Below are positions 1-8,904 of a stretch of DNA of 13,186 nt, piece by piece. Source of the stretch: Gonapodya sp. JEL0774 (taxonomy: Eukaryota; Monoblepharomycota; Monoblepharidomycetes; Monoblepharidales; Gonapodyaceae); the NCBI GenBank assembly GCA_027604505.1, contig JADIIX010000331.1, positions 1-13,186 of the forward strand. Direction: 5' to 3'. The translations under genes and the position numbers were made by a program. Positions within the stretch are counted from its first letter, which is position 1, and every line of letters starts with the position of its first letter. A model generated the notes under the pieces. The model did no database searches. It was not told the origin of the DNA and saw only the letters and a list, made by a program, of their open reading frames with translations.

Positions 1-1636
1 CGCTGGAGAGCCACGGAGCACGCTTGTGCTCCGGAGTGACCCGCACTGGCCGCCCTCCGATACAGCTCAATAGCTCGCGTGAAATCGCGGGCGAATCCGG
101 GAAATTGGGATCCTCGACGGTATTGCTCAGCAAGTTCAAATGTAGCGAGAGCTGATCCTAGTCGCGCAGAGTCCCAGAGACAGTCCAGTGCGCGTAATTC
201 GTTTGCCGGTTGTGATGCGAGACCGAAGCGATGGGCGAGGAAGAGGTTGAAAAGGTAAGTTGCAGCTTGGCTGAGCTGTGACAGCTTATTGTCGTTTACA
301 GGTGGGCTGGAAGGGGACGGGGCCACTGTCGGCATTGGAGTTGGAGAGTAAGGAAGCGACTCGAGCTTTCGAGCAGTGTCCGGTTTCAGCACAGAGGACA
401 AGTCAATCCCTCCAACGCCCCTGTTTATCTTCCCTGCCATGTCCGATTCGAGAGCTTTAAGAAGCCCCATAGCCAGCCGATTTCCCTCGGAGGCAGAAGG
501 CTGCCACCACCGGACCGCATTCACAAGCTCGCCTTGGGCGACGCACCGACGGCCAAAGTCCACCATAGCATTACTAACGCGATCGAGAATTTGAGCGAAA
601 CTCGGTCTCTGAGCAGGATCTGGGTCCGTGCAGGCAAGGACTAACGCTGCGTATTCGTCTTGTGGATTGAGGATCAGGGGTGCGACGGGTGGCATAGGAG
701 GGATCGCGCGGGTGGCAATTTCCCAAAGAATGACGCCAAATGAATAAACATCACATTTGTGCGTGAAGGGCGAGCCCTGACGAAGTTCGGGGGCCATCCA
801 CAGTGGTGTGCCGACTTGTCCTATAGTCGCAAAGTCAGAGCGAAACTACGCGAAAATGGGTCCCATACGAGTTTCCATAGCAAGTGGAGACAAACTGATG
901 CAACTCAAATTGAACTGCACAAACCTTCGCCAATCCAACATCGGCAATCTTCATGGTCCCTGTCGAATCTAGGAGGAGGTTGTGAGATTTGAGGTCGCGG
1001 TGTTGAATGTTCTTGTCGTGGAGGAAGTGCATTCCAGAAGCGAACTGGAGAGTCCACTTCCAGCGGCTGTTGGGAGACGAGGTGTGAGGTTAAAGGTCCC
1101 CAAGCTTGCTACAACAACGGAGCGGCAAATTGATCGCGACGGAACCGAGCACAAACATCCCGTGCCAAATCATTGTCTCCGTTGACGAGAGTATTGCTAT
1201 TTGCCACAGTTTGGGTGAGAAGATAGTCCGGTCTGAGGGAGCGTGATGTCGAGTTGATCTGTACCAGAAGTGTTCCTCCGATCGTCTATTCCGGAGAGCT
1301 ACCTCCCAAAATCAAAGACACTCACAGCATTGGAGAGATGGGCTTCGTTGCATCATGCAAATAGTCAAACAAGGTCCCTCCGTCCATGAATTCCGTGACA
1401 ATTCCGAACAAACTACCCTCCGCCAACACACCAACCATGCGGAGGACATATTTGTGAGAGAATATGAGCAAAATGGCCGCTTCCTTCAGTCCGTCATCAA
1501 CGTTGGTTCCTTCCATTTTCTTGATCGCAACCCGTTCCCCGCGAAGAAGCCCTTCATAGACGACGGAGAATGTGCCTTTACCAAGCTGTCGGCCCCATTG
1601 TATTTCTGATGGGTTCACTCGTACTGAGATGGACAT
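1..1636 (-). CDS. TKL-type protein kinase with C-terminal Sel1-like repeats (3' end outside window)
   Basis: Three exons fit in frame: 1636-1326, 1066-925 and 845-1 (open to the edge), at least 432 residues. Introns are 1325-1067 (GTGAGT...CAACAG) and 924-846 (GTTTGT...CGTAG). The kinase domain starts almost at the N-terminus: glycine loop GKGTFSVVY (19-27), ATP lysine in VAIKK (K39), alpha-C glutamate about E52, catalytic loop HRDLKSHN (126-133), GTPLWMAPE (163-171) and [11 protein letters not shown] in subdomain IX. The DFG motif reads DVG (146-148). After the kinase (about residue 235 on) come helical segments of the Sel1/TPR kind, clearest near the window edge ([18 protein letters not shown]), separated by a Pro/Ser-rich linker. 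Kinases with Sel1 tails are common in TKL-expanded fungi, where Sel1 repeats usually serve as adaptor surfaces. The substrate is unknown. The start ATG is favoured because the glycine loop follows at the usual distance. The 259-nt first intron is unusually long and could hide a small exon. Confidence 0.88.
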
Positions 1637-2638
1637 TTCCGATTAAGCGGCGGCGTTAGGCTGGTCACCAAAGAGATATGATGTAGTGGACCTGGGAGGA
1701 TGATCGACACGATCGAGTGAAGAATGCGAAGGGGCATCACCAAAATGGAAAGCGTAGGGTAGTCGAGCGTCCCTAGAGCAAAGACGCGACCTGTAATACG
1801 AAATAGGAGTACTTGGCATGAACGAGGGATTGGCTTGTTCGCAGGATGAAACCGTGTTGTTCTCCCGCCAGATCCAAGGTATTCCCAATGTGCCCCACGT
1901 CCACCAGGTCTGGGACAATCCATTGAAGTGTCACCACACCGCATCATCTTCAAAATTACAAGAACCATACACGGAGTCTGAATGTGAGGGCCTTGCACGA
2001 CAAGGTCTTAGGATCAACGGACAGTCACAGATGACACAGGGAAAAATACCGTTGTTACCATCCCTCGTTACCACCGCGTTACCACTCTCACCTTCACCCA
2101 GGAAGCATTTCTTGGTGATGTGAGTTGGCTAAGTGGGTGGTTACCACCCTTTCACCCATCCGAAATAATGGTGTGACCAAGTGAGTTACTCGCTCATTTG
2201 CATCTAACTCTCCGCTCGCTCGCTCACCCGGTCCCCCAACCCTCTCCTCGCTTGAATAGTGGGGGGTCCCAGCGACTCGCAACTCGCGAGATCACTCGCA
2301 CATCCCCAAACCAATATTCAGTGCAATTGTAGCTGTTTTATACCATTTTATTCACGTTCTGATTACTGAACATCACTGCATGCTATATTGGTCCATTCTT
2401 TCTTCCACCTCTTCAGCAACAATAGGTCTCTAATCATTCCTGTTCCCAGTTTTGCTCGCCTGTCGCCAATCACGTCCCTCCGAGCCGAAAACAACCGTTC
2501 GGAGGCAGGTGTGAAGCGCGAGTGATGCAGATGAACGGAAAACTAAAATGGAGAACGAAAAACTCACGTATCGTGCCCGGCACCTTCGATTCTCTGTTCG
2601 TTTCCCGTACGTGGGATGCCAACCCACCGGAACTCCTC
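1637..2638. other. Intergenic region without a supportable gene
   Basis: The stretch upstream of the left kinase has open frames on both strands but none looks like protein or shows consistent splice sites. It probably holds the kinase promoter and 5' UTR. Around 2050-2150 the unit GTTACCA/GTTACCACC recurs three times on the plus strand and once more inside GGTGGTTACCACC. Around 2210-2226 there is a short run of CGCT units. The block at 2560-2650 has partly open frames in all three minus-strand phases and could contain a further exon of the gene at 2639-3617. Confidence 0.5.
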
Positions 2639-3617
2639 TCATTCATTCTTCTCCCGCGTTCCATTTTCGCAGGACCGTCCAAAGCTCATATTCTTCGTCA
2701 CTACTGACGCGAATCTACCTTTTGGCGGACATGATTTGAATTCGACCGTCGTGTCAGGGCATCATCATTTGCTTGAGCGACGGCTCGAGCGCGGTGACAC
2801 CGCACTCACCTTCCGCTTTCCACCGTACCGTGTTGAGCACCGCCTTCACCACCTCCTCGGCTTAATAGCCACCAGACCACATGTGGTGAAGTGACGTTCG
2901 GTCGAGGGGTGAGTTGGTCGAGCATGCGCATGCGAGGGGGAGATGAGGAAGGGAGTGTTAGGGATGGGAAGACGTATCGTGCAGCTTGGGTGAAAAGAAC
3001 GAACGCGAAATTGAAACTAACGTTCACGCTCGGCGGAGCCACTGCAGCGGAGTTGGTTTGGAGACATGTTGGTGGTTGAAAAGCGTGGAAAGTGGGAATG
3101 GTGTGAGTGCGCTGAGGGGCCTGAAATGGGGCAGAAGGCAGATTTTAAGAAAACGTGTGTGAACCAGGGAGTGCAAATTGGAGGACTTACCAAGTGGAGT
3201 GACTGTGTTTTCGTGATAAGGTTGGGACAGGCAACGTTCAAGTTGGTGAACCAGCGGGGATGAATGACGGGAGGAAACCAAAGGCGTACAAAATAGAGAA
3301 ACACCTAAGTGAACTGTAGAGTACGATATGCGGGGTCATACAACGAGGGAAGAAGACTCACTTCTGTTTGCAACTGCTCACTCACCGATGGGGGTCAGAC
3401 GCCATAGTTCCACACGACCATCCGTGTCATGCAATCCATCGACCTCACACCAACGCTCATCGTGATGGGATTGGCGTGGCTCCCGCCCGTCTTTCCAGCG
3501 TAGTTGGCTTCGTTCGGGTGGAAGGACAAAGCTGTCCATGATCACGAAGATCATACATACAAATCGGGAAACGAAAGCGCAAAAATGACACAGCTTACTT
3601 GCCATCTGCGATTCCAC
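2639..3617 (-). CDS. Unrecognised small multi-exon gene (tentative)
   Basis: I do not recognise the product. Five minus-strand blocks join with consistent phase-1 introns: 3617-3386, 3313-3191, 3120-3022, 2860-2810 and 2718-2639 (TGA), giving about 194 residues. Splice sites are mostly good: G|GTGAGT...CTACAG, G|GTAAGT...TTTCAG, C|GTTAGT...TTAAG and G|GTGAGT...AAAAG. The best coding-like stretches are GRVELWRLTPIG at the end of the first block, EEVVKAVLNTVRWKAEG in the fourth and RFASVVTKNMSFG in the last. A further open block at 3787-3632 (start ATG, ending AAG|GTGAGC) contains NGDGMDGKLRVPLI and looks coding, but its phase does not join the next block, so either the model or the gene is broken. 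Its composition suggests a soluble protein. The exon series is an inference from frames and splice consensus only. Confidence 0.35.
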
Positions 3618-3631
3618 AGCTACGAGCTCAC

Positions 3632-3787
3632 CTTTCCTCGTTCTCGCGTTTCATCCGCATTCGTCAATCCTCCCCTGTCCCGAATGATCGTCATGATCAA
3701 CGGCACTCGCAACTTTCCATCCATCCCGTCACCGTTCAACATCCACATTTTGCAGACCGGGTAATCCCGGGTAATCGCTCTTTTCAT
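3632..3787 (-). other. Exon-like open block, 52 codons
   Basis: The block reads open from an ATG at 3787 to a GTGAGC donor at 3631 and is preceded by a CTGCAG acceptor-like site at 3796-3791. The translation is balanced and protein-like (includes RDYPVCKMWMLNGDG and MTIIRDRGGLTNADE), with no domain I can name. It may be the true first coding exon of the downstream minus-strand gene, but a phase-0 donor does not fit the 3531 acceptor (GGACAG) that would be used. Either a short intermediate exon is missed or the locus is degenerate. Confidence 0.3.
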
Positions 3788-4458
3788 TCGCTGCAGTACT
3801 GTTTGGACTGGTGGTACGGATCAGTGATGTGTAGCGCGGAAGCAGTTTGGGATGGGAAGACGCGAGTGTGGAGTGGTCGAGGGAACACCAGGCAGAGAGA
3901 TTTTGTGAGAGTAATTGGGGATAGGCGGAAAGAATTAATTAGGTCGATGTGGTGAGGGAGGCGGAGTCGGCGAACACCAAACAACACAACACGATTTCGC
4001 AGAACGTTTCCTCTCGTCGGCTCCGAAAGAACGAAAAGAGCCCTGACGGGACAAAGATTTTTACAGCTTACTCAATTATTTACCGCAAATAGATACTACA
4101 AAAAAAAGACTCTCTCGAACTTTAGCAAGCCGCCGCTAAGCACAAACGTGGACCTAAAACAAAGAACGAAACAAAAAAACCCTCTTTTCAAACCTGCTAT
4201 ATCCCAAATCAACACCAGCTATCCCAGTGTCCCACTTTTCACCTTCCCTACCCCGCTCCTTCACCCCCACCCCCTCCAAGCTCCTCTGTCTCCGTCCCCA
4301 TCCTCTCACTCTCACTCCTAGTTCCCGCGCCGGCAGCCCCTCCGCCAAATCTCCGCATTGCCCACCTCCTCCCACACTATAGCAAGTAACCCTCGACTCC
4401 ACACCCCGCGCAGGCCACGTGCCTGAATGCGGTGGCGACGGTGCGGTGGGGAACGTCG
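3788..4458. other. Intergenic region, homopolymer-rich
   Basis: No coherent gene is visible. From about 4060 to 4200 the plus strand has short A runs (for example at 4100-4107 and 4175-4181) and is AT-richer than its surroundings, which would suit a promoter or UTR. From about 4240 it passes into a C-rich tract. Open frames on the minus strand here are Gly/Arg-rich products of that composition. Confidence 0.45.
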
Positions 4459-5040
4459 AACGTCCTCATGCACATGCAGAATCGCCAATGCCAACGCCGA
4501 TTCGCCCTCCGCAGTGTCCGTTTTCGTCTCCGATCCGATCTTGCAGCTCAATGTGACTTGCTTCCTCGCGTTCGGGTTCGCTCCTTCCGCTAGAAGCTGC
4601 CAGACCCGCTGCGCCTGGCCGTTTTCCACGACTTCAATCAGTCTACATTGTATTGCTACATAATATATAAGTGCCCGCTATTCCTGCTCCCGGGGTTGGT
4701 GCCACTCCAAACGCACTTTGTGTTTCGTTCCCGTTTGCCCCGCCTCCAACACGCTCTATCCACCGCGGACTCCACAACGAAGGAGTCACCAACTTCCGTC
4801 TTTAGCAGCCTCTCACCCTCGCCCCAACACCCCACCCCCCCTCGGCCCCTCCATTATCGACCCCTCACACCATCCCTCGTGCCCTCCCTCGCGGCCATCC
4901 CTCACACCCCTCCTGACATCGCCCCCCGCACCCCCCATCCGCCCCATTCTCGGCGCCCCATCGGCCCCCCGCCCATCCAGTCTCCGACGACCCGCTCTCC
5001 TAATCTCATCCCCCTCACTCCCACCCTACCTTGCAACTCA
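4250..5040. repeat. C-rich (plus strand) low-complexity tract
   Basis: The plus strand is dominated by C and CT/CA tracts with many runs of four to eight C, densest at about 4800-5030; the minus strand is correspondingly G-rich. Long proline-rich plus-strand frames and Gly/Arg-rich minus-strand frames across it are explained by composition. The clustered G runs of the minus strand could form G-quadruplexes. The ankyrin-like fragment at 4459-4641 sits inside this tract in a window of more normal composition. Confidence 0.6.
4459..4641 (-). pseudogene. Ankyrin-repeat fragment
   Basis: A block of about 61 codons reads as ankyrin-like: a helix ending in VWQLLAEGANPNARK, then GESALALAILHVHEDV, which matches the start of the next repeat. 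A TAG acceptor-like site (4645-4643) lies just upstream. After HEDV the frame becomes Arg/Pro/His-rich and the expected second helix with a LL..GA-type turn does not follow in any frame I read. It may be one exon of a gene whose neighbours I cannot resolve, or a decayed remnant. Ankyrin repeats mediate protein-protein contacts; no partner domain is visible. A possible upstream exon with a GTGAGT donor lies at 5216-5042, but the 400-nt intron this needs is far longer than others here. Confidence 0.4.
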
Positions 5041-5848
5041 CCTGCATCTCCGGCCAATGTTCCATATGTCTGACTTTCCATGCTTGTCACAATCCCGTCC
5101 CTCTCCAGCTCAAACGCACTTAACTCTGTTGCCGGTTCCCGCGCTCCTTGACCGTTTCTTGGCACAACCATCAGTAACTGAACACCCATGATGGGGCCTA
5201 CATTTGCGCCAGACATCAATCACGGTGTCACTCGTCCCTGAGCTCCCTGTCCCAAATGTCCCTTGCAGGTTTCCTTATGCTGTTCTCCGTTCTGAACTGC
5301 ATCTGCACTCCGACAGCCGCTCCCATCCAGTTTTGTCCTTGTCTGCGATGCAATGTCTGTGTTCTAATGTCTTGCGTATCGGCCACGTTGTTTCGTCCAA
5401 GGGGAGAGCGCGTCTGCCTGCCTTTGAACACCTGAAGAGTCGGAATCAACACCACGCTCAGCTCCACCTTGTTATCCCCACATTTCTCAAACAATCACAG
5501 AGTTCCGTTTTCTGGCTCCACTTCTCCTTCTGCGTCCCATTTCCAGGTTTCCTCCGTTCACGGTGCAAATGGGTGGAGTTGAACGAACGGTACCGGCAGC
5601 AACAACGTTTAGACAGTGGGCGTGACGGCGACCTGCAGGAAAGGTGGTGGCTGAATGAGGGGAACACCCACGGGCCACGGGGAGGGGTCGTAGATATCGC
5701 GTTTTCTGCACCCCCCTTACAGTCGCACATTGCGATTCTTATCGGTTGAACTACATTGTATTTCAAAGCAATCTATCTATCCATGGCAGAAATGCCGACG
5801 AACTTGTCAATTCTCCTCATCTCCTCCATGAAAGCTCGAGTTCCCTCA
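5041..5848. other. Region between ankyrin fragment and kinase-ART gene; weak exon candidates only
   Basis: On the minus strand, 5216-5042 is open from an ATG to GCAG|GTGAGT and reads protein-like (contains GANVGPIMGVQLLMVV and TELSAFELERDGIVTS). 5494-5228 is another open block (contains VELSVVLIPTLQVFKG). The two cannot be joined by convincing splice sites, and neither resembles a family I know. The plus strand carries only antisense frames. The part next to 5848 is presumably the 3' UTR of the kinase-ART gene. Confidence 0.3.
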
Positions 5849-6691
5849 CTATCTGGAAGTGTACCTCACCGCCGCGATTGGAAACACTGCACTGGTCATG
5901 TACACAACGGTTTCTGAAAAGGTTAATTTGCTTTTGCTATTCGGTGCCTCCTTCTTTGTGACGCCATACACCGAGTCTTTACCATTCGGTGGCTGCAGTA
6001 CGAAAATTTGAGGCGTAAGTTGTTGGGGCTCACAACCAAACCCGTGATATGGAAAACTTACCATTGACAGATTAGGCATATCCTGTTCAGCTCTATATGA
6101 TTCACCCTGCCAGTAAATATGTCAGCATGCTGGGTGATGGCTACATAAATACACGATTCAAACTCACAACCACAACCAAACAAAGAATCAGGGCATGGTC
6201 GCCCGCTTGGCTGGTATAGTTATGGGCATTAGATGAATCCTCGGCGGTGTAGATACCCATTCCGAATCTGAACGGGCAAGATTGTGGTCTCGTTCACTTG
6301 TGTGAACCACCACCAATACGGGTGATCAACTCACCTTCCCCACTTGATAGTGGTGGTGGGGACCGCCATAGAGAACCCGTTGCGGAGGATCCCACATGTC
6401 CGACATTCCTCATCTTTGATACAGGCAGGGATGCTACGTCCCACGGAGAGATCGGAAATCTTATAAAGTGCAGGATAGGGCTTTTGAACGAATGAGGGAA
6501 ACTTCGCTGAATATCAAGCTCACACTGCAAGCTGCCGTGGTTCCATGCCATAAAAACTTCATCGCAGGCCACCTTTTCATGCGATTTTTGTTTGCAAGTG
6601 ACTTTGCGTATTCCATTGTTTTGTCAAAGCGAGCGCGTCCAAGAGGTAGGGGGTTGAACAACATCCCACGGATGGTGAGATCTTCGAAGTT
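5849..6691 (-). other. PARP-like ART domain of the fusion protein
   Basis: This is the C-terminal domain reconstructed over five exons. It has an N-terminal strand/helix part (LTIRGMLFNPLP, ARFDKTMEYAKS), WHGT at 764-767, a cysteine set C771, C785, C791, C794 followed by GILRNGF, the GRFGMGIYTAEDSSN block (813-827), PPNGKDSVYG (863-872) and SETVVYMTSAVFPIAAVRY (888-906). The pattern of HGT, a Cys-rich insert, RFG.GIY and PP.G.DSV with a final acidic-VVY strand is that of a fungal PARP-catalytic subfamily. The H-Y-E triad implies possible poly- rather than only mono-ADP-ribosylation. Exon phases agree at every junction, and split codons restore consensus residues, for example the R of RFGMG. 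Confidence 0.88.
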
Positions 6692-8904
6692 AGGTGCATT
6701 GTGCGTGTTATTCACCCATTTAGATTTGAGGTGGTCGAGGGCAAACGGAAGAACATAGGACCACGGGTTTACAATTTCCTCTCGTGATAAGACACAGTGC
6801 GCCCACAAGTCCGCTACGTCGAGAAGACTGGAGACTCCGGGAGGGGGTTCGAACGCGAGAGAGGAACTCATCCAAACTCCGCGGGCATTTGATGTAGCGA
6901 TTGTAAGAGGAAACGAGATGTCGTAGTTTCCAGGGAATTTCAATCGAGGAATGAGTGCTTCAAAAACAGCATCGTGTCCTCTGCTTCCGGATGATGAAGA
7001 TGGGAGTCGCGCAAGAGGAGCAGAGAGAGCAACCCCCGAGTCAAGTTTCGAGAGTAGCTCAGGCCTGAGCGGTGGTTGCGTCGCTGGAAGTCGAGGCAAG
7101 TGCTTCTGGAGGTGCTCTACCGCAGCAGTAAAAGGTGGGCGGTTTTCAGGCGTCGCATCCCAGCATCGTTTCAGTAAATCTTTCATGTAATCAGGCATCA
7201 GCGGGATGGGGCGAACAGGTCTTTTTATGTCTGCAAAGCGGTCAATGTCAGGTCGCTCCCCGTCCTTGACTTTGTCCCCGAGTACATCTTCGTCGACATC
7301 TGGAAGTGGAATATCGAGGGTCCAGATCTCACAGCACGTCATTGCAAATGCGTAAACGTCAGTGCTCTTGCTGTTCTTTCCACCTTTCTGGAACAGCTCA
7401 GGCGCCTTCCACCGCTTAGTTCCCACATTGCCAGAGCTTCCTCCCAGACTTTGTGAACGCACGACATTGGACACTTTGGCAAACCCAAAGTCCGCAACGA
7501 TACCTGTGCCCTGAGCATCGACTAGGACGTTATTCCCCTTGAGGTCACGGTGTATAATGTCAAGACTGTGGAGGTATTCCATCCCTTTGGCAATGTCCAG
7601 TATCAGCATTGTCTTTTCGTACACCGAACCACCGTCGGGCTTTGCACCCAGATACTTGATCACATGGCCGTGTTCCATAAACGGAGAAACCATGAATGGT
7701 TGCGGACAGGTAAGATTGGCGCCATAGAGGGGAAGGATGTTGGGATGGCGCAGGATCCACCATACTTCGATCTCGTACTGAGCAGCTTTGATGGAGTTTT
7801 CGTTGAGCTCCTTGATACGGACACGCTTTACAGCGACAGTTGTGCCACCACGCCAGAGTCCGCGGAATACATCCCCATATGTTCCACCTCCAACCCACAG
7901 CTCGTTCTCTCTCCCCTCCTTCATGACTTTGGCAACAACTATATGACGCTCTTCGATGTACCAGTCCATACGGGTGGCCGGGTTGTCCGACCGCCTTTTG
8001 CATTCCTTCTGTACCTGAGTGAGAATCTGCTTTTCGCCTGGCGGGACATTGATGTCCTCCAAGCGGGTCTGGACAGCAAGTATCAACTGCAACAACTCTT
8101 TCTGGCTGCACTGCATGCGCTCAAGGCTCTCTGCAACATGACGTAGGCTCTCGTCGATGGCTCTCTGCGCGGTGCGTGCGTCTTCCTCGTTCTCGGCAGC
8201 CCACTTTTGGACATTCAGAATTGTTGCAAATTGAAAGTCGGAACACAGCTGCTCGAGCCTGGCGTCCAAATCGAGTATATCCTTCTTGATGGTAGCGTGG
8301 GAGATGACCTTGAGCTGGTTGCTCTTGCAACCAACACCTTGGAGGAAATTGGCTGTTTCGGTGAGAAAAGTCCGGAGTTGTTTCTCGTAAATACCAAGCG
8401 TGCCATGGAACCCTCTCTCCTGCTGCGCCCTCTCCTGTAGAGTACGGACAACGAGTGCGCAGCGATGAGCGAGGCGGTCTGCAAGTTCCTTGTTTTCCTT
8501 GAACCCTGCAGCCGAGTTAACAATTCCCCGGAGGTCGCTGTAGGCAGCTTCCAGACCGGGAGCAGGCAAAGCATCCAAAATGGGTTCAATAGCCTCCAGG
8601 AGACTCTGGACCGATCCCGCTGAAGTGCCTTCGACTCTGCCTCTGAGAACGTTTGACCGTGCTTGCCTGTTTGCACAATACCCGCACATTCATAACAAGA
8701 AAGAGGTCAGAGCTACGGACACTAACCGCACGGAGCCTTGAGTGGTTCAGCTTGCCTTGAGTTGTTGTAAAAGGATGGTCCAACCTGAGCGCGTGCATTA
8801 CCGCCAATGTACTGGGACCCTATTGAGTAGGTGATATTCACTGTTTGCGGAGGTAGCGACGGACTCGGAAAGTGTGGTTCAGCAGCAGCAGCGGTGGCGG
8901 ACAT
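5849..8904 (-). CDS. TKL kinase-PARP-like ADP-ribosyltransferase fusion with N-terminal amyloid-like motif
   Basis: Six exons give 909 residues: 8904-8732, 8666-6524, 6459-6335, 6267-6168, 6106-6062 and 5992-5849 (TAG, then TGA in frame). All downstream introns (61-69 nt) keep phase. Order: RHIM/PP-like motif (21-48); helical region with coiled-coil character (about 78-260), resembling MLKL-type four-helix bundles; TKL kinase (about 313-580) with VGGGTYGDVF, K338 in VAVK, HRDLKGNN (D432), DFG (D450) and KAPE, so apparently active; an unassigned linker; then an ART fold (about 717-909) with H765 in WHGT, Y820 in GRFGMGIYTAED and E889 in SETVVY, the H-Y-E triad of PARPs. The kinase and the WHGT motif share one exon, so the fusion does not rest on a splice guess. 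It likely phosphorylates and ADP-ribosylates targets in a signalling or death response (inference). The first junction is uncertain: GTGCGG (8731) is in phase with AACAG (8667), while the better donor GTTAGT (8726) is in phase only with a poor AGAG acceptor (ending 8641). Confidence 0.92.
8761..8844 (-). other. RHIM/PP-like amyloid signalling motif (residues 21-48)
   Basis: The first exon encodes, between a Pro/Ser-rich leader and a basic tail, a Gly/Asn/Gln-rich beta-prone segment with two imperfect units, SQYIGGN and AQVGPSFYNN. They resemble the RHIM core ([IV]-Q-[IVL]-G-x-x-N) and the pseudopalindromic (PP) motifs of fungal signalosome proteins. Such motifs template amyloid assembly and sit at the terminus of NLRs, RIP kinases or helical-bundle effectors. 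Assignment is by eye and the match is not exact. Confidence 0.45.

Noticed and set aside
241-260. GGTAAGT donor-like sequence on the plus strand
   Set aside because: It lies inside the open minus-strand Sel1 exon, which needs no intron there; a chance match.
2616-2894. Plus-strand frame with a protein-like look around 2680-2890 and a possible GTACGT...CGCAG intron
   Set aside because: The product is rich in His, Leu and Arg, as expected for the complement of the Glu/Val/Lys/Ala-rich minus-strand exon; I kept the minus reading, with modest confidence.
4648-5191. Overlapping proline-rich plus-strand frames
   Set aside because: They are explained by the C-rich tract: all frames are open and give Pro/Ser/His-rich products without splice or domain support.
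7550-8146. 198-codon plus-strand frame
   Set aside because: It lies opposite the conserved kinase exon; its His/Leu/Phe-rich product is an antisense shadow.
6461-8689. Taking the 742-codon open frame as the whole kinase gene
   Set aside because: Its start ATG lies inside the first intron of the fuller model and its end reads through an intron at 6523-6460; the spliced continuation completes an ART domain with consensus residues at each junction.
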